A DNA stretch of 64,000 nucleotides from Byssothecium circinans (Eukaryota; Ascomycota; Dothideomycetes; Pleosporales; Massarinaceae), in NCBI GenBank assembly GCA_010015675.1, contig ML976990.1, positions 63,899 through 127,898 of the forward strand, read 5' to 3'. Below the pieces are notes generated by a model. That model was not told the DNA's origin and searched no databases. It saw only the letters and a list, made by a program, of their open reading frames with translations. Of the stretch, positions 23,801 through 36,353 are shown in pieces. Within the stretch, counting starts at the first letter, position 1. Each line of letters opens with the position of its first letter. Made by a program: the position numbers and the translations under genes.

Positions 23801-25019
23801 AGATTGCAGAAGCTTCGGTTCGGCAGGTCTTCTAGCGTTGTTCTACGTGCATCGGACCGACATTTAGCGGACTATAATTAGCGTGTCGGGCACAGAGCCG
23901 CGAGTTGTATGTTCCGCGTGGAGGCGTTCTGCTAGAGGAAGCCGATGACTTCAAGAATGAACGATGAAATGGCGCCTTAGGGGCTAGGTGCAACACAATT
24001 TGTACATGTGTACTTGCAGTCACAGTGCTTGATGCGAAAGGGCAGAGACTAGAGAGGTTTGGAGAAAGTCCGTAAGAGGTCCTGTCGTCGGCTTTGGTGT
24101 TTCAAAAGTAACAGGGTGAGGGCTGCCGATCAGACGGGAACGAGACGAGCACTGGTCAGTGAGATAATCCGGTGTCTCGTGACTGCAGGCACAACGCCCA
24201 CCAAGCCCAGGCAGGCATAGTCTCGTATTCGCTGACTGTACTGCACATGGACATGCTTCGGTGTGCGATTGCAGAAGCCCTCTAGCGTAGTCATCCGGCT
24301 GGAGCCCTGGTGATGATCCAACAGTGCAGCGGAGCCGAGTACGGTATCGGTATCAGTATCAGTATCAGTCCACGCAGCGCCGGTGCAGCTCCGAAGGCAA
24401 GGCCGTCTATACGACAGCGACAGTCATTGATGGTCAGCAGCCAGCGACCAAACCTTGGCGTATGTAGATGTAACATTGTAAAGAATGTGCATGCAAGAGG
24501 GCGGCGCAGAAGACGCCCTTACAACGTGGCCGTGGCCTACAGTACCATGCGGGCCGCGCAGGGGCCTCCTGCATTGGACGGGATAGGACAGCACAAGCCA
24601 GAGGTGCCAGAGGCCCAGAGCCAAAGGACGACGACTGGAGCCCGCGCGAGCTAACCAGAGTTCCCTGCGACGCCGACGCCGACGCCCCTACCACCGCTGC
24701 CGCCCAGGTCAAAAACTCCAACTCCTTTCTGGCTCTCCGTGCAACATCTCGTCCCAGCCCTACCCGCTCCCCAGATACTGTACACTTGAGTAATCCACGA
24801 AGCGCGCCCCCACGGCTCCGTCTGCCTGCCCCGTCTGCCTGCCCCGTCTGCCTCCTCGCCTGCCCAGCGAACCTTTGTCCCGCATCGCATCACGCAACAC
24901 CCATCACGCATCAAGCATCGCCGGCCGCCTGAGCAGCCCTCACAGCACCACCCACGCCCTCTAATGCATTCATAGCGGTTTACACATCTTTCGGCAGGCC
25001 ATAGCCATTGTAGCGAGCA
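20804..25019. other. Gene-poor 4.2-kb gap
   Basis: No convincing gene is found. The longest ORFs (for example minus 21789-22271) lack domains and start context. Small repeats occur: an imperfect ggtatc/agtatc hexamer run at 24345-24368, gatgcgatgcgatgc at 23634-23648, and tandem ctgcctgccccgt units near 24828-24860. The last 300 bases are pyrimidine-rich and probably the leader of the kinase gene. Confidence 0.4.
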
Positions 25020-26959
<1,940 letters not shown>

Positions 26960-29900
26960 TCCTGCTCCTTCCTATTCATCGACGGTGTCACGACTTCCCT
27001 TTCGCTCTCCTTTCGACTTCGATATACCTGCGCGGAGTTTTGGCGTTTTACGGTACCATACCACTTCGCGTGCAGCAGCAGCCCGGCTGCTAGGTTCGAC
27101 CTCCGCATCCCATGCTGCATACATCTACTTGCATTGGCTGTATATTTTACCATTTCCGGTTGTTGGCGTTGTTGGCGGAGTCCGTGGGTTGTAGATTGAC
27201 GCTTTGCATATTGAGCGTGCAGAATTAGTGTGCATGTGTACGCTATGAGTGGGCAGTCTAGTTGGGGTGAGCAAGAAGGAGGAGGATATCAGACTTTTCA
27301 GGAGTGATGTATATGGGGGTCGGGACTGGTTCACAGGATGAAATGATCTATTACACAATCTGTGAGAGTTGTGAGGAACGAGGAGGGCTGCACTATCTAC
27401 ATCACCACTTATATACCCAATGTTCCTATCTTGACCATATTCTTTTGACTTGTCAGCGTGACTTTTTTAAAGGGTACATGTGTATATCGAAATCGAGGAG
27501 TAGGTAGGGCACGCCACGGCACGCCACTCGCAGGATTTCGTTTCTCCCCAGCAACCTTTACAACAACATGCAAGTCTTGCATTTCCCATGGGGCCGGCGC
27601 GAAGCGGCAAAAGACGCGAATTCCCTGACCATCGAACCGACCCACCCCCAAACCGACATGGTTGAGAAACACACCGCTGCTCGCTCCAATTTCCCGATTT
27701 CCCACCGCGATAACCGTTGTCAAGGTGCCCACCAGTGCCACCTCTCAGCAGCGAGCACCGACAACGTACAGGCTGGATCCAACCCGAGTTTCCGGTGAAC
27801 ACAAGCATCGACGAACCCCTTTCAACCTCGTCTACGCCCACAGTTTTATTTTTTCAGAAAGGTTGTACCCCAGCCAAAGCCAAGTCGCACGGCGGTTGAG
27901 GATGGGATCACAGGAACGGGTATAAAACATGTGGCATGTTTGGCTGTGGAGCTGGGCGAGCACGTAGTGCTAGGTTAAGGTTCTGTTTAAGGCCGATGTG
28001 GGATGTTGTGGGGGGACGGGGAAATATGAAGGAGAGGGGCTGTGCGTGGGGCTAGTTTTGTGGTTGATGCGTTTTGAAGCTGTTGTTGAAGAATGAAACG
28101 GGTCTGGGCTAGATAGAAGTGTGGATTGTGTGGGACGGGGAAGGTGCCTGAGGCTGGGTGGGTGGGTACTCTGCAGTGCAGGGTTTTGGGAGCCTGAGGC
28201 CTTGAAGGGAAGGGTTTGGAGTTGGTGTCGTTTGGGGTGATGTTAAGGCGTTGTGCTTGCTGTGTTTAATGGGTAGATGTGAGGGTTTCGAGTGAACTGA
28301 CGTATATTGATTAGAGTACATTTGATATTCGATTAACAAAAAAGGAATACTAATAGCACTCGTTCCAATCCACAAATCTCTCAAGCCAAAATATGCCAAA
28401 CGTTTTCTCTAGTGTTTGGCGAGGATGTTGCGTTGTTCTGCCTGTTGTATTTAACGGATAGGTGTGCGGGTTAGGATGCAGCGCCTTAAACTACAAACAA
28501 ATTTGATATTCGATCAACAGAGACTAACGCCAATACCACGCAATTTGATCTACAAGACATCTGATCTATACCATGCTAGAGTGTTTCCTTTAGATCGGCA
28601 CCTACTTGTTTATGTAAGTCAATCTTTTCTATTACGGATGACAACTAAACCCAACTTCTTCACTGGAACATTTGGCTACTACCCCTTCATTCCTCAATCA
28701 TCGTACGACAGACATGATGTTGACTTCAGCCCCACACGTGCATATAACTCCTCCACATTCAACGACTCACCATCCGGACTTCTATATCCTAACCTCCCTT
28801 CTTCGATGTTCCGCAACACTACACTCGATATACCTTCCCACCTCCGAAAGACCTACAAGGTCCTCAACAGTAAAGCCTTGGGCAAAAACATGCCATTCTG
28901 TCACTCAATCTTAGATCCTTGTGCAAACCGACAGCCAACACTTTGCTTCCCAGCATCGGCCAATTCAACACCTTGCTTGAGTCTCGACACGAGCATATGC
29001 ATACAGGCGGTGTGTATGTGTATTACAGCTCTGGGAAACTCACTGAGTAGGACTAAGCTTTTGGACTGGTTCTAGCGGGCCATTAGTGTGAGTGTTTCTG
29101 ATACGCCCGGGCACGCTTGATCGCTATCAGTCATGTTAACTTGCTCAGGCGCCCTTGCATCTTAACGTAGATGGATAGTGTCTACACTCGTTTGATAGCC
29201 GTACCATACGTATAATAAAAGCACCAAATTGCAGCACTTTGCCCGACCCAAACCTTGGAAAGCGGTCCGAGACTTTTGACACTTGACTATAAATAGCGCA
29301 CCAGCAGCGGTACAAAAAATGCAAGGCCCCAGGTGTAAAGTTTCGCCAGCTCATATGACTAAGATTTCTGTATTGGCGTCTACAACGCTTCATCTTCCCT
29401 TCACAGAATAACACTTGGGCCCAAGGAAGAAAGCCAAAATGACGTCAGGATCACCCCATAAATCAGGCCAGAACATGTGTTCACGTGCATGTGGATTACC
29501 ATGCTAAGGAACTTGACATACTGACGGGTACATACCCAACTCCTTGGTTCACTTCATCGGGCATGGGTTCTACATCAAGGATTTATGACGGCGAGTTCCT
29601 CGGCGAGGCTGGAAAGGGGACTGGGGTACGGGGCTGCTGTCGGTGGGCAAAAGTTTGTTTCGGGGAAGGAAGGTTGAGCGAGCGGGTAGGGCCGAGGTAG
29701 GTTTTCTTGCATTTATGGATGTGGGGATTGGGTTTTCAATTATTATTATGGTGAGTAATAATTTTCAAGGAGAGAGGGTATGTGGGTTGAATAGTTGTGG
29801 ATAGGCGGGGTGGTTTCTAGGAGGGCACGTGGAGGGGTGGTCTGGCAATGGTGAGCTCATGCATTTGATACATTACGTCTTATCTTTCAATGCTATATAA

Positions 29901-29961
29901 TACGTATATTGCTTTGCTTTAAAAGTACAGGGTTCCTCACGTGTCGTAACCAAAATACGGA
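26960..29961. other. Gene-poor 3-kb gap
   Basis: This holds the 3' flank of the kinase gene followed by sequence without convincing coding potential. The ORF at 28464-29075 (203 codons from a GTG) has no recognisable domain and overlaps a diverged direct repeat (28224-28562). Confidence 0.4.
28224..28562. repeat. Diverged tandem duplication, period about 182 bp
   Basis: Two copies (about 28224-28378 and 28409-28562) share ordered blocks: gtttgg.g.gatgtt, gcgttgt.ct, gt.tttaa.gg.tag.tgtg.ggtt, and ttgatattcgat.aaca followed by .actaa. The copies differ at many positions, so the duplication is old or has been mutated. Confidence 0.6.
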
Positions 29962-30360
29962 CTAGGCCTCTCCGGCCCAGCTCAATCCTCGGTGATGCCG
30001 ATGAGGATGCCGGTGGAAACTTCGCCCCCCCCCCCCCGGGGGCACTGTTGGAAACAGGCTCTCGCCAACCCTGGATCCGGCGGACATCGATGCCAACTGC
30101 AGGGCCTCAAATATTGTATCGTCCCCGAATACATTTCCTACCTCTAGTGTCGTTAAGGGTTCTTGGGACTTGACATGTAGTAGCCCTTCCAAACCTTCCC
30201 TATGACCATCTACACCCACCCACATAGTTACCTTCTTATCCTTCTTGTGCATTTCAAATGGAAACGAGCATCCCTTCTTCCCTCCCATGCAATACATCGT
30301 CTAGCAAATATGGTGGCACATTTCAAATTTGGGAAACTCATCTCACACTGATTGAGATAA
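29962..30360 (-). pseudogene. Truncated relic of DUF7923/CCCH zinc-finger protein
   Basis: Read on the minus strand, one frame gives DEFPKFEMCHHIC, a TAG codon at 30300-30302, then TMYCMGGKKGCSFPFEMHKKDKKVTMWV. This aligns in register with the C-terminal Cys-rich segment of paralogue A (VCQRVSC..KGCKLPHSMHKMDQKVAEWV). The TAG sits where paralogue A has Gln, fitting CAG-to-TAG. No DUF7923 domain or upstream fingers are found, so the copy is truncated. The tail past 30200 is unrelated and crosses a C13/G5 homopolymer at 30025-30042. Confidence 0.65.
30025..30042. repeat. Poly-C/poly-G homopolymer run
   Basis: Thirteen C are followed by five G inside the zinc-finger relic. The run is prone to slippage and to sequencing error. 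Confidence 0.9.
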
Positions 30361-30489
30361 GTTTTGAAAGTTTTCTTTGCTTTTGAAACAAATATTTATA
30401 AGTATAGTCGTATCCCCTTATTTCCATTACTCTCCAAGATCTCCAAAGGCTGTTGAAGCCGATATTGTAACTTTGCTTCAACACCATCC

Positions 30490-31188
30490 CTAAACCTCCG
30501 AGTCGGAAGACAGAATGACATTGTCAGGGATGTGGGCGCTTTCCATCTTCTTTGTAGCGGCACCGACACCGGTTTCTCGTTCAAACTTGGAATCTATCTC
30601 GACCTTCCTCTCCTTGGCCTGGTTTCCCGCATACTTGGCTTTGCGCTTGCGGGCGTCAGACTGCTTCGCTTTCTTGATCTTTGAACGAATATGTCAATTA
30701 CAGCTTCAACATCAAAGAGTATACTCAGAATCACTGACCTGCTCTTCCTCAGGCATATAACCCTGCAAATCCCTTAATACCTTCATCACGTCCTTCTCTT
30801 CCAAAGTAATCACTTGGTCAACATTATCTTTCTCGCTCGCACGGAATTGGCAAACGGCTGCCAACATTTCGATTATGAGTTCCCCTTGCCCCGGCGTAGC
30901 CTCCGACAATATGGCGACCACGGCAAGCGTTATTAGGTTGATGTGGGCGGGGGAGACAATGCAAGGGTCGTGGTCGGCGCCCCAATTCTCGGTGATGACC
31001 TGGAGGCACGATGCCTCGTTGTGAGTGTCCCTGAACTCGCGATGCGACATCTTGTCGAGGTCCTCGAGAAGGCTCTCAATGCTGGCGGACGAGAGGCACA
31101 ACGACACTGCATGAGGTGTGGGAGCTGCGGCGCGCTCAGCTTCGATGATTGCGCGTTTCTGCGCACGGGAGAGAGTATCAAAGGACAT
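30490..31188 (-). CDS. Small uncharacterised protein
   Basis: Exons 31188-30739 and 30678-30490 join in frame (donor gtcagt, acceptor caaag) to give 212 residues starting MSFDTLSRAQKRAII. The first 140 residues are predicted mostly helical with alternating charged and hydrophobic residues. The second exon is strongly basic (IKKAKQSDARKRKAKYAG) with a Ser/Asp tail (SSDSEV). No known domain is recognised. Its 5' end overlaps the 5' part of the RTA1-like gene on the other strand, so at least one of the two starts is probably misplaced or one gene is non-functional. Confidence 0.5.
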
Positions 31189-32064
31189 ATTGTTGCTTCG
31201 GACGATGAATTGGAGATTGTCATCAACGCCTTTCTCGCTGCATTCTTTGGGCTTCTGTTCATCGCCTCCCTCGTCATCGGCATAATGACCAAGACCTGGA
31301 CGTACGCCATCGCGCTTGGGATCGGTACATTATTCGAGTGCGCAAGTTACATTGGCCGTGTGATTATGAATAACAATCTCTGGGACGAGTCTGGTTTCAA
31401 GCTACAGGTTTGCGCGCTTGTCCTTGGACCTAGCTTCGTTGCCGCCGCCATTTATCTGACTCTGAAGCACTTCGTCCTATACTGCGGATCTCAACATTCA
31501 CTCATCAAGTCCCGGCTGTATCCTTGGGTCTTTGTTGGCTGCGATTTCGGTTCCATGGTGCTCCAAAGTATCGGTGGTGGCATGGCTGCAGCAGGTGGAA
31601 CCAACAACAAGAAGCTCATTGATGGTGGAAATAACATGATTGTTGCTGGTATTGCCTTCCAGGTTGCCACAATGGCTGTTTGCGGTCTCCTCGTTGTGGT
31701 ATACATTATCCGATACCGGAAGGGTGCCGCCGTACGGGACGCCGTCGAGGAGAAGAGTGCATACCACTTGCACAAGGAGGAAGGCGATATTCCCTTGTGG
31801 AAGATTAAGGTCTTTGCCTTTATGGTCAGCCTAGCCTACATCACCGTACTCATTCGCTGCATCTACCGTCTGCCCGAGATGGCTGGTGGATGGGGAAACG
31901 CTCCGATGCGTAATGAGACCGAGTTCTTGTTGCTTGATGGAATGCAAGTTACACTCCAGCTCTCAACCAATCCCAGGATGCTTACCATCGCATGCTTCGT
32001 TCTCACCATCTTCCATCCCGCATACTTCTTCCCTCCCTTCGCTGCGTTCCGCCGTCACAAGTAG
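31111..32064 (+). CDS. RTA1-like lipid-translocating/stress membrane protein
   Basis: Seven hydrophobic segments follow in order from about 31215, including AFLAAFFGLLFIASLVIG, FECASYIGRVIMNNN, LVLGPSFVAAAIYLTLKHFV, CDFGSMVLQSIGGGMAA, AFQVATMAVCGLLVVV and IRCIYRLPEMAGGWGN. The ordered motifs E-x-x-GY/SYxxR, LxPxxxxAxxYxxL, QxxGG and RxxYRxxE are the RTA1/RSB1 signature. The family confers tolerance to aminocholesterol-like drugs or long-chain bases. The frame is open far upstream; ATG at 31111 gives 317 residues, close to family length. The next in-frame ATG at 31285 would delete helix 1. The first 78 bases overlap the antisense gene, and the segment before helix 1 (CGSCGALSFDDCAF) is not recognisable family sequence. 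Confidence 0.8.
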   Translation: MRCGSCGALSFDDCAFLRTGESIKGHIVASDDELEIVINAFLAAFFGLLFIASLVIGIMTKTWTYAIALGIGTLFECASYIGRVIMNNNLWDESGFKLQVCALVLGPSFVAAAIYLTLKHFVLYCGSQHSLIKSRLYPWVFVGCDFGSMVLQSIGGGMAAAGGTNNKKLIDGGNNMIVAGIAFQVATMAVCGLLVVVYIIRYRKGAAVRDAVEEKSAYHLHKEEGDIPLWKIKVFAFMVSLAYITVLIRCIYRLPEMAGGWGNAPMRNETEFLLLDGMQVTLQLSTNPRMLTIACFVLTIFHPAYFFPPFAAFRRHK

Positions 32065-32350
32065 ATGTTACGTTATTTGGTTGCTGCGACTTAGCGTAGT
32101 AGACTGCATTAGACTTTTATATATACCGTCTTTTCGGACAGGCATCTACACGTAATCCACACCTTCTCAAAACGTCCAAGCATCCGGGAGGATATGGTTT
32201 GCAACGTGAAGTTTTGCGAGGGAACAAGCTTGCCCCTTCCGTGTTCATTTGTTGTCGGTCTCTCAATATCACGTCCGCATAGAATGAGCTCACGAACCCA
32301 AGACTGAATGTAGCTGTCGAAATGGTTTCTGCAACTATAACATCCATAAT

Positions 32351-33286
32351 TCAACCATCACGCTCCTTAGCAAAGTCTCCACCAACAAACACAACCAAGA
32401 CCGCAGCATACGCTGCGCTCGCGGCAAAAACCTCCTGCCGCTTCGCACTCGTCAAACCCCCAACACTAGCAGCAAACAGGGACGTAAACGCTGCAAGTAA
32501 ACCCAGCTTTGCTCCTGGTTTTCGAACAAAGTACAGACAAGTGATGGCGCAAACCAACAAGATGGCAGCAAAGACCGTGCTCACGCCAACGACTACTCGT
32601 TGTACATGCGTCTCTAGAAAGTACTGTGTCGTGTCGCCAGCATCTGGATAGGACTTGCTGCGGAAAGGCCAGTAATTGCGAATCAAGCATGATAAAGTAT
32701 CGGTGTCTAGTGGAGCACGAAGTGCTACGAGGTCTGTCGGGTCGTCTAGCATATTCTGCGCTTTGCCGTGGATGATAGGCCGTGGATTGCTGAAGTAGTC
32801 GCTGAATATACTCAACAACCGGCTGCTGGGTCGATCGAGGTTGGATATCTGAGATTGGAGTAGTAGGGCTTCATCTGGTTGTGGTCGATCAGTTTCGAGT
32901 TCGAGTGTTATCTTGATTAGTGCGTGCTCACGGTATTCTTTGATTTTGCACTTTAGATCATTCTCTAGCGCTTTCTTATGCTTTTCGAGCGGTGTCAAGG
33001 TCTGTGCATGTCTTTCAAACACCTCCCAGCTCAGCATAGTCCTCCTCAAAACGGGATTGCTCCCTCCGACTGAGAGCATCTCCTGATCCATAGAGTCAAT
33101 CTTGCTTTCCAGGTCCATCAACTCGTTCTGCAAGTTCAACAAATTTCGTGCGCTCAGCCTATCGAACTTGCGGAAGACATATGTTTCGTTGTCCGGATCG
33201 CGAGCAATCCAGGCAGCAAGGCTGGGATAGCCTGACCGAAGGCGGGGTTTTTTCTCCACGTCTGGTTCTGCATGCAGGAATTTCAT
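32351..33286 (-). CDS. DUF6594-type membrane protein
   Basis: Single exon, 311 residues from the ATG at 33286 (MKFLHAEPDVEKKP); the frame extends upstream to 33472 but that part lacks family features. The N-terminus has the typical YPSLAAWIARDPDNETYVFRKF followed by RLSARNLLNLQNELMDLE, a helical coiled segment. The C-terminus has two or three membrane helices (VVVGVSTVFAAILLVCAITC, then KLGLLAAFTSLFAASVGGLT and AASAAYAAVLVVFVGG). This layout matches fungal DUF6594 proteins, which are of unknown function and often numerous in plant-associated ascomycetes. It converges on the RTA1-like gene. Confidence 0.8.
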   Translation of the reverse strand: MKFLHAEPDVEKKPRLRSGYPSLAAWIARDPDNETYVFRKFDRLSARNLLNLQNELMDLESKIDSMDQEMLSVGGSNPVLRRTMLSWEVFERHAQTLTPLEKHKKALENDLKCKIKEYREHALIKITLELETDRPQPDEALLLQSQISNLDRPSSRLLSIFSDYFSNPRPIIHGKAQNMLDDPTDLVALRAPLDTDTLSCLIRNYWPFRSKSYPDAGDTTQYFLETHVQRVVVGVSTVFAAILLVCAITCLYFVRKPGAKLGLLAAFTSLFAASVGGLTSAKRQEVFAASAAYAAVLVVFVGGDFAKERDG

Positions 33287-33638
33287 CTCATTCCCGTGAA
33301 AAAGATGTACAAAAAGTTCATATCGGTGTTGGTGGTAAGAACAGTAACGGTTGCAGTGGTCGCTCAGCCTGTGCAATACGCTACCTACCCTAATTAATGT
33401 GTCTGCGCCTCGAAGTGTCAGATATGACAACGAATCACTTGTAGGATTGCTTCGTTTACACCATAGCACCATGTCGGCTCAGCCCCAATGCAAGGCGCGA
33501 TTATGCTCAGCCCCCAAGAAAATCCAGTGCACAGCTGATGTTGGGGCAAAAATCAAAATGTCGGCTTCTTGAATAATCATTCCTCCCTCCCACCGTACAC
33601 CGCTCAGGTCACGATAACACCAATTTCACCACCACATC
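33287..33638. other. Divergent intergenic region
   Basis: 352 bases between the DUF6594 gene (minus) and the retropepsin-like gene (plus). No other signal is seen. Confidence 0.4.
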
Positions 33639-35046
33639 ATGTCCGGAGTATACCTTAATCCCAATGCACGCGATGCTCAGAACAGACCTCCTCGCAAATC
33701 GAAGAAGGGCAAGAAAAAGGCAGATACAGAAAGATCCAAGACTGGCAATAGCAAGCCCACGGAAAACCAAAACTCGACCACCTCAACGAGCAACGCACAA
33801 GTACAAGATGTGCCCCCAGAATCATCACAGACACATCGCATTACTGATGTTCGACGCGAGCACTGGGTGAATGCATACGTCAATGGTACTCTGGTCCGAG
33901 TATTCCCAGACAACGGCTCGGCTTTAAATCTCATTTCGGAGGCCTATGTGCGTCTTAACAAACTCGAGGTTGATGACGACACAAAAACGACCCTCCGACT
34001 ACCGTATGGCAAAGTAGTTGTCTCAACAGGGAGTCTGAAAGTACTATTCGCATTCGCAAACGAATACACCGTTTACACAATCAATTGCGTCATCCTACCG
34101 GGATGTGTCCACGACTTCGTTCTTTCCGGAAAGTTCTTGTGAGAATCCAAGACATTCACCAAATTCCAGAATCGAATCCAGTGTTCACTATCTGGCATCC
34201 CCACCCCCATCCGAGTTTGCCTTCAAGGCACATCTCAGCAACAGGTCATTGGGTCCATTAATGGTTGCTCTGTCTCTGCCAGCCCTGACACAGGCTCTGA
34301 CGTTAACGTCATCCTTGAGAGCCATGCTACCGCTTTAGGACTTTCGATATCTCCAGATATGGAAAAGACAATATTGGAATGTATCGACGGATCGCAGTTT
34401 ACGGCCTGCGGTATCATTCGTAATGCTGAGTGGCGATTTGGGAAGGTGACGACAACGGCATCAAGCTTCCCTCCCGTCTATCAGAAGGCCTCACCGAATA
34501 ACCCACCGTTGGAGTGGGAGTTTGGGACCAACGCGACCCACGGCAACACATTCGTATGCGACTTCTATGTTGTCAAAACCCTCACAGTTCCAGTTATCCT
34601 CAGCGCCAACCTGCTGTATGGAACAAATGCATTTACCGCCTGTGCTGAGCACATTACCCAACGGGACCACTACGCAGATATTGAGCAACCTGACTACCCA
34701 GAAGTAGCTGTGGTAAGGAAAGCATGGGAAGCTAGATTTGGCAAGCACCGAAAGGGTAACACAACCACGAATGGTAAAGGAAGTTCCTCTCGCATACTGC
34801 AATTGCTAATGATGATCAGGAGTACTGCCGAGCACATCTACCATGCTTCTTTCGGCGGACGATGAATTACGACGGCACCTTGAGGAAGACGAGAGGATTA
34901 CCTCGCTACCTGAGCATGAACAAGACGCAGCTCGTCAAGCAGAAGAGGCACAGCAACAAAAGTGGCGAGACGCTCACGCGAAGCAAAGCTCCATTGCCCC
35001 CCCCTCAACTGGTGCTTCATCATCTCAACAGTCGCCTTCCACTTAG
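33639..35046 (+). pseudogene. Double retropepsin-like aspartic protease gene with in-frame TGA
   Basis: Exons 33639-34773 and 34820-35046 join in frame; the total is 454 codons. A basic, disordered start of about 75 residues is followed by a first retropepsin-like fold (VNAYVNGTLVRVFPDNGSAL, with DNGS in place of D-T/S-G, ending ILPGCVHDFVLSGKFL). An in-frame TGA lies at 34140-34142. Beyond it the same frame continues (ESKTFTKFQNRI) into a second fold with an intact active-site motif ASPDTGSDVNVIL, and ends in a Gln/Glu-rich tail in exon 2. Fungal proteins of this type are retroelement-derived proteases. Continuity of frame, homology and splicing across the TGA argue that it is a recent CGA-to-TGA nonsense or a sequence error. 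It is annotated as broken with that caveat. Confidence 0.75.
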
Positions 35047-36353
35047 ACGCAAGAAAGTTCGCCATCTCAACTCCCTGTGCACAATGGCCGTTTTCACTGA
35101 GATTAGTTTTACTAGTCCTTATAAGAGTGCTGGAACACTGGCCGTCATGAGGCGTAGCCAACGAAGTCTCAGCACCCCACTACACCGCTTTCATGTCGAT
35201 TCTCCCATCTTTTTCAGCTGATCCTTCAAGCTTCTTGTAGCTATTCACATCCAGCCCTAACTGGTCATCTCAGTACTCTAACCAATAACCCAGATGTATT
35301 CACTACCTTCTTCAGCCACAATCCCGCCTTCTCAGCCATCTTCTTGTCAAACACACAGCCCTGGATATCGAGTGCTGCGTTCGCATACCTGACCATGTGC
35401 AGAGCTGCCTTCGCATGCGCCACATTCCTTTTCTCGCTGCGAGAGTAAACCAACAACGCGTTGCGGTGGATGATGCAGAACGTTTGTTGAAGCGCAGGCC
35501 TCTTATCAGCGATGTCACGCAGCAACTCAGCAGTGCGGTGGAAATGCGGACGCGTGTATCGGACATGATGGTGTTGTGGCTCAAGCTCCCGAGTTCGGTG
35601 GTTATGCTAACGGACCCGACATTGGTGTTTGTTGTAGCTTGGGGAGGGTTCGGGCTGGATAGGTTGCGGCTTCTTTGGAAGATTTGCGTCGCTTATTGTA
35701 GCTTTTTTGTTACCTTTCTTTTGCGATGCCATGTCAGCTTGGAACTATAATTATTTCTATATGAAACTCATGCTGGGCATGTTAAGCGAGGGTTTTTGCT
35801 TGGGCGATATGGAGGTCCTGAGAAGTGAGTGGGTGCAAAGATGTTTATCGAGGTATATCAGCACAAGTGAGAACGTAAGTCGTACGACCCACCTTTTACC
35901 TGAAGAGTACGTTTTCTATATGATGCCGATTTTGTGTGTTAAAGGCGACACACTGACTCGTAATCCCACTGTCATCGCCAAGGAGTGAATGTTATGCCTT
36001 AGTGAGGCCTTGCAGTGGTCGCTCTGGTATAAGTACCAACACCGTAATTTTCAGTTATTTTCATCTGACGTTTAGCTAACACAATTGTGAGCCCAGAGAT
36101 GGAGTAGTTGCCATATCACATGCGCAGTGTCCTAAGTACTTGTATCGGTATAGCAATTTAGAGTTTTGGCCGATTATTCCATCTACATACGGTCAGAGCA
36201 CCTGTTGTACAGCAGTGCCGCTTCTTAGTTCTTAGATCTCCCCTTGTCAATTCCATGTACCATCTTATGAGTCTTCAATAAATGACCAAAGATGACCGTA
36301 TTCCTGTATATGCCAATCCAGACTATCGCACGCCCAGGCTACCTTTCGGCACT
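35047..36353. other. Gap between retropepsin-like and zinc-finger genes
   Basis: A minus-strand frame at 35265-35525 extends upstream (HRTAELLRDIADKRPALQQ then AALDIQGCVFDKKMAEKAGL). It reads like coding sequence but has no identifiable family or clear start. The rest (35700-36350) shows nothing. Confidence 0.35.

Noticed and set aside
24345..24368. ggtatc/agtatc run considered as a regulatory array
   Set aside because: Four imperfect hexamers only; a simple microsatellite is sufficient.
28464..29075. 203-codon plus-strand ORF
   Set aside because: Starts at GTG, overlaps a diverged repeat, has no domain or splice-supported extension.
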